A DNA stretch of 64,000 nt from Halicephalobus mephisto (lineage: Eukaryota > Nematoda > Chromadorea > Rhabditida > Panagrolaimidae): the NCBI GenBank assembly GCA_009193035.1, contig SWDT01000027.1, positions 62,001 to 126,000 of the forward strand, in the 5' to 3' direction. The stretch's first letter is position 1, and each line of letters begins with the position of its first letter. The notes beneath the pieces were generated by a model that worked only from the letters and a program-made list of their open reading frames with translations, had not been told where the DNA came from and searched no databases. The translations under genes and the position numbers were made by a program. Shown here one piece after another: positions 1 to 10,825 of this stretch.

Positions 1-2
1 CC

Positions 3-380
3 AAAGTCACCCCAAGACCTCAGAAATCAAAGACTTTCGCTACCGTACCAGGGATAAGATTGGAGTCCGTCAAACCTTACACTTTCCGGCCAAGACACAG
101 AATGAGTGAAAGAACAAGAACTCCAGCAACTATTTCATCGACAGTTCCATCGAGGGTTTCATCGACGGTTCCATCAAGGACTTCAACAACGACTCCATCA
201 ACGCCAAAAAAGACAGAAATAATCCCTAAGACTACGGTCAGATCGAAAGCAAGCACTTCTGTCGAGCCTCCTGCAGAATTCCCCTACAGTCTCTTCTGGG
301 TTAGTCCCGGAGTGAAGTGGTTGCTGCGTGATGTGTTGCGTAACCCTTTCCTCGAGTGGCCATTCACCTCGGTTGAGTGA
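3..380 (+). CDS. C-terminal exon of an unrecognised Ser/Thr/Pro-rich protein (5' end outside window)
   Basis: One frame is open from the left edge to a TGA at 378-380. The readable part is a low-complexity Ser/Thr/Pro linker with three near-identical STVPSR-type repeats, then a short non-repetitive tail. There is no start codon with context, so the gene begins outside the window. A second frame is open from about 316 to a TAA at 487-489 and also reads like protein (ending NPKSTQAGD), so the true 3' end may lie there after an intron or frameshift that I could not place. I do not recognise a family. An extracellular or disordered linker is possible, but only from composition. Confidence 0.35.
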   Translation, partial: KVTPRPQKSKTFATVPGIRLESVKPYTFRPRHRMSERTRTPATISSTVPSRVSSTVPSRTSTTTPSTPKKTEIIPKTTVRSKASTSVEPPAEFPYSLFWVSPGVKWLLRDVLRNPFLEWPFTSVE

Positions 381-489
381 AGACCTGAATGCAAAGGTCC
401 AATTCGATCCTCGTACTAGACAACTCACACCAGTGTTTGCACTTGACCGTTCACCTTTGAACCCGAAAAGCACGCAAGCGGGGGACTAA

Positions 490-1288
490 ATATATTTATT
501 TAAATTAAAAATTAAATAATTTTAGAAAAAAATTAAAACATAAGTATAGTATCGAATAATCAGAATTTCCAGGGAAAGTCATCCAAGGCGCACAGAAACA
601 ACGTGAGAAGACCATCATTCAGATTCTAAAAATTTTACTTTTCGGGCTAGGGTCGCTTGCTTGCTGTCTAATCCGCCTTGTTTCACGTGGGGAATATTTT
701 CCTAAAGTCGAAGATTTCAAATGCCTTCTATCTCATTTTGTGGTTTACTGTATATCCATCCAGAATCCATCTCGATTCTCACTAAATAAGCTTCTAAAAA
801 ATTAATAAAAATCTAAAATTCAAATTTTTTTTTAAATTTAAAATATTTTTAGTTTATTAAATAATTATTCAGAATCTATAAAATTTTTTTTGGATTTTCT
901 TCTGAAAAAAAATTTAAAATTTAAAAAATTAAATTTCATATATGAAATCTCAAAAAAAATTTATTTTTCATTTTTTTTTTAAATTTAATTAATTTTAATA
1001 ATTGTTTAAAAATAGATCTTTTTTTACTTATTTAATTGTTTTTTAAAAAAATCGAAGAAATTTTAAAAATTTATAAATAATTTTGATTTAAAAAAACATT
1101 TATAAAAAATGAAAAATTTCCGAATTTTGCACTTTAAAATTCACTAAAATTATATAATTATTTTTGAAACTTCGACTTGGGTAGAAATATTTCTTTAAAA
1201 ATATTTGTTTATTAACCGTATTTAATCCCTGAGATCTAATCTCTAGCCGCCGTTTTTGTGACAAACTAATTCCGGAGGGCATTTCCAG
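490..1288. other. AT-rich spacer, possible short terminal exon near 571-624
   Basis: Mostly A/T homopolymer-like sequence with no long ORF. A good acceptor (tttccag) ends near 570 and is followed by a GC-richer stretch that would encode about 18 residues before TAA. It could be a last exon of the gene to the left, but no donor could be matched to it. The rest shows nothing I can interpret. Confidence 0.4.
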
Positions 1289-1669
1289 CCCGACTTCGTG
1301 AGGGTCTCTAGAAGACAGCTTCCAGCTCAAATCGTCCTCATGAGGATCTTCCAGATGGTACAGTATCATCTGACTCATGCTGCTTGGGAATTTGAGGAAC
1401 TTCGCAGAATCACGGATCCAGAAAACACCGGCACTCCTACGCCTTTGGATTTGGACATTTTCGGCCTGGGAACCACCACGAATCCTTCTTCAAAGTCTTC
1501 TGAAAACAAGAAAAAAGAAAAAATGGTTAAATTTAAAAAACAAAAAGGAGGACTCAAGAAGTACGGATCTGCAGAAGAGGTCTCCGTCGAGCAGAACCTG
1601 GATCAGACGTCGGGCGAAAACAAATCCGAAGAAACTAAAAAAATCAAAAAAGTTCCTAAAATTAATTAA
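1289..1669 (+). CDS. Coding exon of an unrecognised protein
   Basis: The exon starts after the acceptor tttccag (ends 1288) and is open to a TAA ending at 1669. The first half has normal amino-acid composition (it includes FQMVQYHLTHAAWEFEELRR). The second half is Lys/Glu/Ser-rich and probably disordered. No domain is recognised. Several phase-0 donors exist near its end (for example the gt at 1654), any of which could splice to the phase-0 acceptor at 2605, so this exon and the following feature may be one gene. No upstream start exon was identified. Confidence 0.4.
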   Translation, partial: PDFVRVSRRQLPAQIVLMRIFQMVQYHLTHAAWEFEELRRITDPENTGTPTPLDLDIFGLGTTTNPSSKSSENKKKEKMVKFKKQKGGLKKYGSAEEVSVEQNLDQTSGENKSEETKKIKKVPKIN

Positions 1670-2605
1670 AATTAATTAAAATTTAAAAACGGCGGCTAAC
1701 TAATCGATTGCTTAATTAGTGCTTATTAATTTCCATTTTTTAAGTTAACCAAGATGACGTCACAAAAGAGGATTTGAGGAAATCCCGAATATCCCTTAGT
1801 TGATAATTCCCCTTCGTTGAAAGTTTTATTTTTAGCCATCAGTAAGCTCTACAATCATTTTTGATAATTTCGAAATAATAGAAAAAATTTAAAAATTAGG
1901 AAATTAAAAAATTTAAAAATTAGAAAATTTAAAAATCAGAAAATTTAAAAATTTTTAAATTTTCAATTTTGGTCCCGACACGAACGTTGATTAAAATCTT
2001 TTAAATACAATTTTTAATAGTTTTTGAATACATTTTTGTGATCACTAGATAGGTATAATTTTTAGTCATCAATTTTAAAAAATTATTTAAAAAACAAATT
2101 TCAAAAAAGTTATGGATGTTTGAAATTCAGAAAAATTACATTTCGCTTCGAGACTAGAATTGTCGATTTTTTAAGTTCTTCGATTTTCGACTTGAATTCG
2201 AACTTTCAAAATTTCCGACTTCACAGTTCAAATTTGAATTTATTCAATTTTTAATTTTTTTTTTAAATTCGAATTTATTTAATTTTGTAATTTTTAAAAA
2301 CTCGAATTTATTCAATTTTGTAATTTTTAAAAACTCGAATTTATTTAATTTTAAATTTTTTTTAAATTTGAATTTATTTAATTTTAAATTTTATAATTTT
2401 TGGAATTTTGTAAATTTCGAAAACTAAAATTTTTAACCTCAAATAACTCAATTGTGACGGTTATCTTCGATCCACTGTTAAGTTTGTCATTTTCCAAGTT
2501 TCGATTGCGATATCCATTGAAATCCCGATTTACCCATTAATTGCCCCTTGCTGTGGATTTAATCCTTTATCCGATCCCGTAATGTTTTTCAAACTTTGTT
2601 TTCAG
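1670..2605. other. AT-rich intron or spacer
   Basis: Low-complexity A/T runs with a repeated phrase (TTATTCAATTTTGTAATTTTTAAAA-like, 2220-2400). One copy of the dispersed GGTCCCGACACGA motif sits near 1972. No coding signal was seen. It ends in a strong acceptor (ttttcag). Confidence 0.5.
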
Positions 2606-3153
2606 CCGAATGCCGAACTTATAGCTGCGATCAAGGACGTGGTTCGGAAGTTCAAACATAGCCTCGAGCGATCGGGGGTCCATGAGGACGTCCGTCACAT
2701 GGGTTCCCAACTGGAAACCACCTGGAACGACCTTCGTCGAGGTATGCAGAGGAGTTGGCACGCGTTCCGTCAGAGTGCCGAGGGGGCTATTCTTTCTCCA
2801 ATGACTGCCTCTCCTCCACCGACTGTTGATCCTTATCCCTTCATAATAACAAAACAAGCATCACCACCAGTCAGAGAAGATGGAGTCAAGGAAAAAGAAT
2901 TTCTATCCTCGGATTCTAGCGGTCCATTGCCACAATCATTTTTAAATAATCTTATTTTCGAGCCTGATATTGATTTTAATTCAGGCAAATTTGATCAATG
3001 GATAGACCATGCTCAACAAATGTTTTCTGATTCCGTCAATAATCTTCAAAAATCCAAAAACCAACTTAAAGAAAACCAAAAACCCAATTCTCAACCAATT
3101 CAGGTACAAATCTACCGTAATAATCGTTAATTTTTATTTTTCAGCAAAATTAG
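2606..3153 (+). CDS. Terminal exons of a nematode protein of unknown function
   Basis: The exon begins at the acceptor ttttcag (ends 2605). The in-frame ATG at 2582 lies before the acceptor, so an upstream exon is required. The reading is helical and Lys/Arg-rich at first (about residues 1-60), then proline/serine-rich, then a second helical acidic segment. A 41-nt intron (3104-3144, gtacaa...ttttcag) removes the unspliced extension and brings in a three-residue final exon ending TAG at 3153. An AATAAA lies near 3257. No family is recognised. It could share a gene with the exon at 1289-1669. Confidence 0.55.
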
Positions 3154-3334
3154 CTGAATTACAGTAATCCAAACAATCGCAGTCAGCGACCGTACTTGTA
3201 TCTTCAGCTTCGAAGAAACTAAACCAGTCTCAAAACTGTAGTATTTTCTGATGTAATAAATTTAACGCTCAAAATCAATTAAAAATTCATAAACTCAACA
3301 AAATCACTGAATACCGTACAACATCCAAAATCCA

Positions 3335-4420
3335 CTACTCATCCCAATTTCCTGACTTCTCCCATCTCATGTCATCAGGTTTAACTTTTTCACAGTTGTT
3401 TTCCTTCTTAAAAAGTACGGTATTCAAATGAACTTTGGCGTAGATTTTCTTGATCAATTTCTTCTTCTGAATATCATGTAGTCGAACATGTCTATCAACA
3501 CCGACAGAAACAACAAACGGGGTCGTTGGATGAGCATCTATTGAACGAACAGATCCAGCAAATCCACGAAGTTTCACAACTTGATTTTCTGAATAAATTT
3601 TTCAATATTTTTCAATTACAAAGTAAAACTTACTTGTATTTCTCAAATCAAAAATTGAAACATTTCCTGTCGTGTTTCCCACTACAATATGACGATCCTT
3701 GTAGCACAACGACAAAGCAGTAATCGGAGTGTCCATGTAAGTGAACTCCTGAATCGGTCTTTGATCCGCTCTGAAGTCATATACTCTCACGTGACTTTTC
3801 CCCGTCGTCGTGACGATTTCGTTTTCATTCAGATATTTGATTCCAGTCTCCCAAATAGGCACTCTATGATGGAGATAATTCAATGCAACCTAAATTACAT
3901 TCAATAAATCACATTTAAATAAAAAACTTGCATTTTTTGCAACATGAATTTTTTCATGTTTCTCCAAATCCCAGATTTTCAGAATATTCTCCTTTCCTCC
4001 CGTAGCAATCTGATTCAACCAAGGATTCTTCTCCATCGCAAGTAAGTCACTTCCAGCTGACCAGTTTTCTGGAGAAAGTTTTCTTCCATCTGTTGTCCAA
4101 ATAGCCAAAATTCCCGAATTCACTGCCGTTACGATACTTTCAGAATCCTTCAACCATCTAACACTTTTAACTGGTCCTTCTCCACCTTCTACCGTAAACA
4201 AATCCGAATACAAATTCGTCAATTCATTATAAACTTTCAATTTTCTGTTTGTTTGAACAGTTATAATTTCTGTTTGTTCACAATCACCCCAGCACATTGC
4301 CGTTATTTCATCTTTCTTAGGTTCTAATTCGCTAATTTTATTAACATTCGTTATTTTTCCGTGTTTGAAGTCCACAGTTTTGAAAGCTCCTGTAGCTGAT
4401 CCAACGTAACAATCAACCAT
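3335..4420 (-). CDS. wdr74: WDR74/NSA1-type WD40 ribosome-assembly factor
   Basis: Three exons: 4420-3932, 3889-3634 and 3588-3335, coding about 332 aa. WD-repeat blades run through the protein (for example ILKIWDLEKHEK near 147). The second exon carries the WDR74 signature region with HVRVYDFRADQRPIQEFTY and VVGNTTGNVSIFDLRN, and the third has the conserved GFAGSVRSIDAHPTTPFV. In yeast and human this family acts in nucleolar pre-60S maturation with the AAA ATPase Mtr4/NVL2 systems. Intron 1 uses a GC donor (AAT|gcaagt), needed to keep HVAKN-VALNYLHH in frame. The ATG directly follows ttttttag, a typical trans-splice acceptor, and lies 76 nt downstream of the TRM13 stop, which suggests the second gene of an operon. 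Confidence 0.9.
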
Positions 4421-4496
4421 CTAAAAAAGTAATTATAAAAAAACCAAAAATAAATATTAAACTGCTATTATACAGTACACTATTAAACAAATTTAG

Positions 4497-6113
4497 TTAA
4501 TTTTTCCTTTTTCCAACAATCATTAAATTTTCTGGAGAAATTTCAACTCCAATATACTCTAACAAATCACATTCAAACCCGCAATTTTCTTCGAGGAATT
4601 TGATTCTTCCAAATTCAACCAAAGCTTGAGCCTTTTTCCCGAAATCCAACTTCTTCGGATAAGACCAAAATTTGTAGTCATTACCGTCGTCATTTGCTTC
4701 CATCACACTAGTCGCTGTAACGGGAGCTCCACAAGTAGCCCAACTGGCGATCTGCTTCAAGGCCGCAAATTCGGCATCTGATGAGATTCCAATAGAAGTC
4801 AAATAAGAAGATCCAGTATATTGATCCACTGATATCCTATGACGACAACAAGGAACTAGACAGAATCCGGTCAATGGAAGATCGGCTTCAACGGCTTTAG
4901 AGATTAGATTAATACCGTAATCAGTGGCACTTCCGCAAAAGTGCTTACAAACAGCTGCAAAAGAATCAACAGTTTTCAATACGTCCAGTTTCGTAACATC
5001 CACATGTTCTATAGGACACCTAATACGATGGATTTGGTAATTGTCACCGTTTTCTTCCTACAAAATTTAAAAATAAGACCCTACAATAACAAAACCTTAC
5101 TACTTTCAACTTGTTGTCAACTTTGTGCTTGACTCCAGAATAGTCGATCAAGACAAATCTCGTCTCCGGAGCCATCTTCGCCATATGGTAAGCCAACTGA
5201 CCTCTTCCTACTCCAAGTTCCAGAATTCCTGTGGATTTGTCGTTTGATAAAAATTCATTATCACGTAAATGGGCTGAAAAGTTAAATGATCATTATGCAA
5301 GTCACTATAATTTTCACTTTTAAAACTGTTTCGAGGAGGATTTGCTAGAAACCAAAGTAATTTATAATTTTGGTTTTTCATGGGAGATGTTTCGTAATTT
5401 ATTAGTTAATTTTTCGGGAAGTATTTAATTTGGATGAACTAAGGATCTTCTAAATTGGGATATATGGGATTTAAAATCGTCTAGGTTTGATTTCCATATA
5501 TGAACGTATTGAAAAAATCGTAATTAAGACTAAAATGATCTATCAAAAACGAATTGTTGTTTGTTTTGTAAAGTAAAAAATTTACAAAAACAAAACTCAC
5601 CGATAATGGAACTGATCTGCTTCAGATGCTTCAATTTCGCTGTTTCCTTGGACAAATCCTCGATAACATCGGTAGATCTGCAATCTATAGCAATATTAGG
5701 CTTGATATTCTGGTATTCTTTTTGAATAATTTCAGAAACGAAAAATATTTCTTCAGTTATGTCCTCAGGAACGACCTCCTCCCGAACCGGCTTCATATTG
5801 ATGTTCTTCGAAACATATGGATGATCCGGCACTCTCGCATTACACTTCGCAAGGTGTTCGTCAAGTTGGCGTTTGTCGACAGAATGATGGGGGTCGTTAG
5901 GGCACGGAATTCTGAACTGGAAGGAGATAATTTAAAAAGTAAAATTTACATAAAACTTACTTCGTTATCTGGGTCGAAACAAGTATGTTCACCGCAGTAC
6001 TTTTGGCCTTTCTTCACTAGCATCTTACAGGGCCGTTTCTTCCTCGGGATAATGTAGGCACAACGGATCGGATCTTGTTTCTGATTTTCCACGTTCTCAG
6101 ACCCTTCCATCAT
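4497..6113 (-). CDS. trmt13: tRNA 2'-O-methyltransferase TRM13 (TRMT13/CCDC76)
   Basis: Four exons: 6113-5961, 5916-5601, 5273-5101 and 5057-4497, coding about 400 aa. The N-terminus has the TRM13 CCCH-type finger (RCAYI...RPCKMLVKKGQKYCGEH) followed by a CHHC U11-48K-type finger (IPCPNDPHHSVDKRQLDEHLAKC). The third exon holds the SAM-binding GVGRGQL. The C-terminal half has KHFCGSATDYG and LVPCCRHRIS, the family's CCxHRC-like motif. TRM13 methylates the 2'-O of residue 4 in the acceptor stem of some tRNAs. Intron 3 is 43 nt and intron 2 is 327 nt. The gene lies upstream of wdr74 on the same strand, and the two may be co-transcribed. Confidence 0.92.
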
Positions 6114-6378
6114 AACTAATTTCGCTTAATTACACAATATCCTTCTTTATCTACTTAATAACAATAAAATTAATATATAAAAGTCTAAAATAAAAAGAAT
6201 TAAATTAAATTAATTCAAAAAACTGGGAAATTTCAAAGTTGAACACGCTCGAAATTTTTTCGTTTCGGGATTTTTTAATTTTTTTACGAACGTTTGTGAA
6301 ACTTTTTATTTTTTTTATGTAGGATAACTGTTTTTTATTTTTTGTTTTTCATATATCGTTTCTTTCCCAGGTACCCCA

Positions 6379-8365
6379 ATGGTCACTGCCGAGTCCCCAT
6401 CTGAATCCTTGACGAGATTCCAGCAACTCCAGCGGTTATTTCTCGAAAAAGGAAAAAAATCGAAATTGAAAGAAATTAGGATTTTATTTAACGACGTAAA
6501 AGACGATGTAAGTTTTGTTTTCATATATCTTTAAATTTCTATATAGTTATTTAATATTTAAAAGTGTATTTTAGGCCACGGCGTTGAAGGAAATTGCGAA
6601 TTCTTTGGACTTTGGCTTTATTTCGAAAATGTTGACAATGTACACTGCCACTCAGACAGAAACGGATTTGGTTATTTTTGATATATTGAACTTCACTGAC
6701 AGGATAGCTAAAGTAGATCTCAAGCCGATCATGCCTCTAGTGTTCGGTCCGACGACGACGGAACACTACCAGAATCTCCTGAAGTTAGGAAGGGCCGTCC
6801 ACGTTTGTCCGAAGCCCAACGAAGTCCTGACTTGTCTGGACCCGACTTTCCTCTGGAACACCGGCATTAGAATCAACGAATTTGTCCCTGGACAACTGGA
6901 ACAGAAGAATGTACTCCTCTATGATCCTAGGTTTGTTGGATTACTGATTCTGGAGACTGTCCAAGCCGGGACAGAACTGGATTTGAAGAAGTTCATTGAA
7001 CGAAATATGCTTTCTTTCGGAATATTCCTTACTTCTGCTGTTGACGAGAATCTAAGGGCAATAGGGTACTCTATTCTGGGTGACTTTTTGCTGAAGTTGA
7101 AAGACATTTCCGAAGGCAATTTTGAGGAACAGTCGTTGATCATTTATGTCTTGACTTGTATCAGAAACAACTTGACCAAGAATCAGAAGATTCCTCATGG
7201 TATGTATTTCAAAGTTCAATATTATAGGCGAAACAACTTTTTCGACGTAATAGTTGTGGTTTTTCGAATATTTCTGTGGATTTTCATATATATCTATCAG
7301 CCCTTGAAAGTAGATAGAGGACTTTAGGCCCTATACACCCCAACCAAACGTTTCCAAATTCATCTAGGTAGAATATAGTTTCGAAAAATTACGAAATTTT
7401 ATGGAAATACTCAATCATCGCATAAAGTGGAAATTATCACTTGGGTTGTTTTATTTTCTAAAAGTTTCTACAAATTCATCTTTGAGCAATTCGATAACAA
7501 ATTTTAATTTGATAATAGTCAGGTAATTTTAACTTTTTAGTGCCTGCTAATTTCTTTGCCAGATGTGTCAAAATTCTCTTGACTTCGGATCACCCTATAT
7601 TCCCGAGGATAGTTAGCTTCTTCTACACCAAGTTCAGTTTTAAAATGAACGTAATCCCCGAATTCATCAACATGGTCATGTCTTCCTCGACAACGAACGG
7701 CCTTCAGGAGAGATACTGGATGATGGAACTCGTGGCAGAATCCATGTTGAACGAAGAAGATTATAAAATTTTAGAGAAAATGTTCGTATTAAGTTTAATT
7801 TGATTTTTGATATTATTATGGTTTCAGAAATGGCACAAGTTTGATTCTTTCCATGTTTTCCTCCCAGTTCGTGACCAAATTGTCCATCAAATGGACCTTC
7901 ATGATCCTCCAAGCCTTGATGAACATCCCTGCGGCTGTGAAGGACCTCTGTTTGAAGTTCAATTTTCATTCCTGGGTAGCAGCAACGGTTCAGCTCAAAA
8001 AACTTACTCGATGGCAATTGGGATTTCTGACTCAGATTTTTGTAGACTACATAATCAAAGTCAAATCTATGTTGTTTGAAGGAATTGAAGATGTGTCTAT
8101 TGAGAAACTAAGTGGAAGATATTTAAGGACGGAATTGATGATCAAAGGAGCGTTGAAAAAAGTGGCCTTGATTATGATCATGGAAGAAGATGAAGTTAAA
8201 GATAAATGGATGCCTAGATTGGAGAAGTTAAATCAGCCCTGGATTAGATCTGAAAGTTATGGTTTTGATAAAGACAAACAAGAAATATCAGAGAAAGAAC
8301 CGCAAGAAGATGAGAAAATGGAAGTTGATACGGTAAATGGAACGAAGTCTAAACACAAAAATTAA
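6379..8365 (+). CDS. Short URB1/NPA1-like nucleolar pre-ribosome protein
   Basis: Four exons: 6379-6507, 6575-7199, 7541-7781 and 7828-8365, coding about 510 aa. The first ATG comes 8 nt after a tttcccag acceptor, probably for spliced leader. Residues about 180-330 match the C-terminal part of URB1 (human KIAA0539) in order: YDPRFVGLLILE, ENLRAIGYSILGDFLLKL, FEEQSLIIYVLTCIRNN, then a LILSMFSS-like segment after intron 3. URB1/Npa1 organises early pre-60S particles. Vertebrate URB1 is about 2,270 aa, and this protein corresponds only to the C-terminal portion. The divergent TRM13 gene starts only 265 bp upstream, so a long N-terminus is not encoded here. The C-terminus is charged (Lys/Glu). 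Confidence 0.75.
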
Positions 8366-8567
8366 AGATTGTTTATTTTTGTTGAGTTTATGAAATTTTT
8401 ATTTTTTATTTTGGATTTTACAAATGGTTGTGGACCACTTTTTATTTTTTAAAGAAAAATTGTTTTGTTTCAAAACAATACACCAAATAAGAAAGCTAAT
8501 AGTAGCTTAAACAATATCTAGGCAAGATTGGTCCTGTAGACAAGTAGGTTGATGGAAGATTAGTTTT

Positions 8568-8998
8568 TTAATTGTTGGATTCTCCGGAGCCTTCGATTTC
8601 TTCGGATTCGTGGGAAAGTGGCTCTTGTCGTCTTTGACGACCGATATCCTCATTTGTTTCGGTGGATTCTCCGGAGCCTTCGATTTCGGTAGATCTTTTG
8701 GATCGGGCTTCGGAAGATTCGTGGGATTCTATGTCTTCACCGGATCCTTCGATATCTTCGTTGCGTTTGACTAAGACTTTAGGTTCCTTAAAATAACGAA
8801 ATTTTAAAAGTTTTTGATTTTTGGACTTACTTGTCCACTGGATTCGATTTCGACTGATTCTTGGGATTCGGTACTGGCATCTCTGGTGAATCTGTCTGTG
8901 GAGATCAGACCGTCGTCCTCGAAGTCGGATCTGAGGGCAAATTGACAAGTGACTTGAATTAAGCCAAGGAAGAAAATAAAATAGAAAAAAGTTTTCAT
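8568..8998 (-). CDS. Small secreted acidic protein with repeated EGSGE sites (chondroitin-proteoglycan-like)
   Basis: Two exons, 8998-8831 and 8786-8568, coding 128 aa. It begins with a clear signal peptide (MKTFFYFIFFLGLIQVTC). The mature part contains four acidic Ser-Gly sites (IESSGQ, then IEGSGE three times in DIEGSGED, EIEGSGES and EIEGSGES). Such sites are known attachment sites for glycosaminoglycan chains in nematode CPG proteins. Dibasic sequences (KR, KR, RQRR) lie between the repeats, so processing like a propeptide is also possible. No other domain is present. The call as a proteoglycan core is inference from the repeated motif and signal peptide. Confidence 0.65.
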
Positions 8999-9289
8999 TT
9001 TTTTATAAATTCTGGAAAAATTAAGCTTTTATAGAAGTTTTTGGGAAGTAAAAAAAACTCGAAAAGAGGACAAGGTCAGAATTTTTTGTGTTTTCTTTGT
9101 TCGAGAAAAGAGCTTAGTTCAGCTTCACCTACTTGTCGAGGGAAAATCGGACTTGTAACATTAGGAGTTTAAAATGTTTTTTAAGTTCGGTAATGGGATT
9201 GGAAGGATTGGAAACAAGAATTGGGAAAGGAAGGGAATAGGATTGGACACAGGCCAGCTAGGGTACAGGTAGACTTTGGACTCCATAAG

Positions 9290-9590
9290 TTTCAAAAAAT
9301 TTAAAAGTAATTAATTTTTAGAAAATTTAAAAATGGTTAATTTTTGGAAAATTTAAAATTATTAATTTTCAGAAAATTTAAAAGTAATTAATTTCTAGAA
9401 AATTTAAAAATGGTTAATTTTCAGAAAATTTCAAAGTAATTAGTTTTAGAAAAAATTAAAAAATGGTTAATTTTCAGAAAATTTAAAATTATTAATTTTT
9501 GGAAAATTTAAAAGTAATTAATTTTTAGAAAATTTAAAATTATTAATTTTCAGAAAATTTAAAAATAATTAATTTTTAGATAATTTTATT
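9290..9590. repeat. A/T minisatellite, about ten ~30-bp units
   Basis: Tandem units of the form GAAAATTTAAAA followed by (A)TGGTTAATTTTC or TAATTAATTTTTA. The spacing is roughly 28-31 bp, with substitutions between units. No coding potential. Confidence 0.85.
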
Positions 9591-10079
9591 TTAATTATAA
9601 AAAATCAAATTTTGTCAAAAATATTTAAAATAGTTTGTACTTTTTCGAAATTGCCTAAAATTTTTTGAAATTATTTGAACCATAAATTTTTGAATTTATA
9701 CGAAATTTGATAACTGTGACATCGAAACAGGTTTATCTTGAAATTGAAATTCGGCAATTGCGAAATCACCTTTTTCGTTCAAAAAATTTTTGATAATTTT
9801 CGAAGCTATGTCTGCCGAAAATCACGTGAAAAAAACGGTAATTTTGAATCATCTAAAATTTAAGTTTATTTTTAATGTCAATCATGTGTAAAATTTAATA
9901 TTTTCAAAAAGTAAATTCAGAATTTTTGTAATTTTGAAAAATTCGAAATTTTTAAAATATTTTTATTCACTATTAAGTATTTTAAAAAATAACTAACGTA
10001 AAAAATAGACCTAATTCAAAAAAAAGAATTATTAAAATTAATTGTACAAATATAAAATACAAATTTTGTGAGAAAAAAA

Positions 10080-10370
10080 TATTCGAAAATTTGTTTTTAA
10101 AAAGCGAATTTGTTTGAAAAAAGTGAATTCGCTTGAAAAAAGGTGAATTTATTTAAGAAAAAGTGAATTCGCTTAAAAAAGTGAATTTGTTTAAAAAAAG
10201 CGAATTCGCTTAGGAAAAACGAATTTATTTAAGAAAAAAGCGAATTTGTTTTTAAAAAGCGAATTCGCTTAAAAAAAGGTGAATTCATTTAAAAAAAAGT
10301 AAATTCGCTTAAAAAAAGTGAAATTATTTAAAAAAAGTGAATTCGCTTAAAAAAGCAAATTTGAAAAAAA
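10080..10370. repeat. Minisatellite of GAATTCGCTT/GAATTTGTTT units
   Basis: About a dozen ~22-25-bp units alternate GCGAATTCGCTT-like and GTGAATTTGTTT-like half units separated by A runs. GAATTC palindromes recur through the array. Confidence 0.85.
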
Positions 10371-10462
10371 TTTAAACTTTTAGTATATAAAATTTTATCT
10401 TTTGATTTTTTTCTAAAATAAAATTCAATAAAATTGAACACGGATTCTGAATATCGGATAAG

Positions 10463-10549
10463 GGAGCTTGCCTAAAATATATGACTTACAGGGAGAAGGG
10501 GGTCTTAGAAAAGCGCCATGTAAGCTTTACATATTTTAGGCAAGCTTCC
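10463..10549. repeat. Imperfect inverted repeat, ~28-bp arms
   Basis: The left arm 10463-10489 (GGAGCTTGCCTAAAATATAT...) is the near-perfect reverse complement of 10520-10549 (...ATATTTTAGGCAAGCTTCC), with a ~30-nt purine-rich loop. It could be a short foldback element or an RNA hairpin. Confidence 0.75.
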
Positions 10550-10825
10550 TAGGATAAAAAATTACAATTTTCCGAAAAATGGAATCGAATAATTTTTTTT
10601 GAAAAAACTTGTTCGAGAAAATTCTGATCATGATGAGACTTTGGAAATAATGGCATGCAGTGGCGGGAAGGTCAGACAAAAAGTGCAATTCTGATCCGTG
10701 ATTGGATAAGATTGGCCGCGATGGGGATTTAGGTGCGATTTGGCATTGAGGGAACGGCTTGAGATGTTTATGAATATCACATGAAATTCAAAAAAATATT
10801 TGTAATTACAGTAATTTTGAAATTT

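Larger units (their letters stand above)
9000..10825. other. Intergenic region rich in minisatellites
   Basis: Apart from the two minisatellites and the inverted repeat listed separately, this 1.8-kb stretch is A/T-rich without a credible ORF. A GC-richer 150-bp patch near 10620-10770 (around a TGATCCGTGATTGG phrase) is unexplained and could be the 3' flank of the next gene. Confidence 0.5.

Noticed and set aside
198..473. Minus-strand 91-aa ORF over the first exon
   Set aside because: It is antisense to the clearer plus-strand reading with Ser/Thr/Pro repeats and has no splice or start context.
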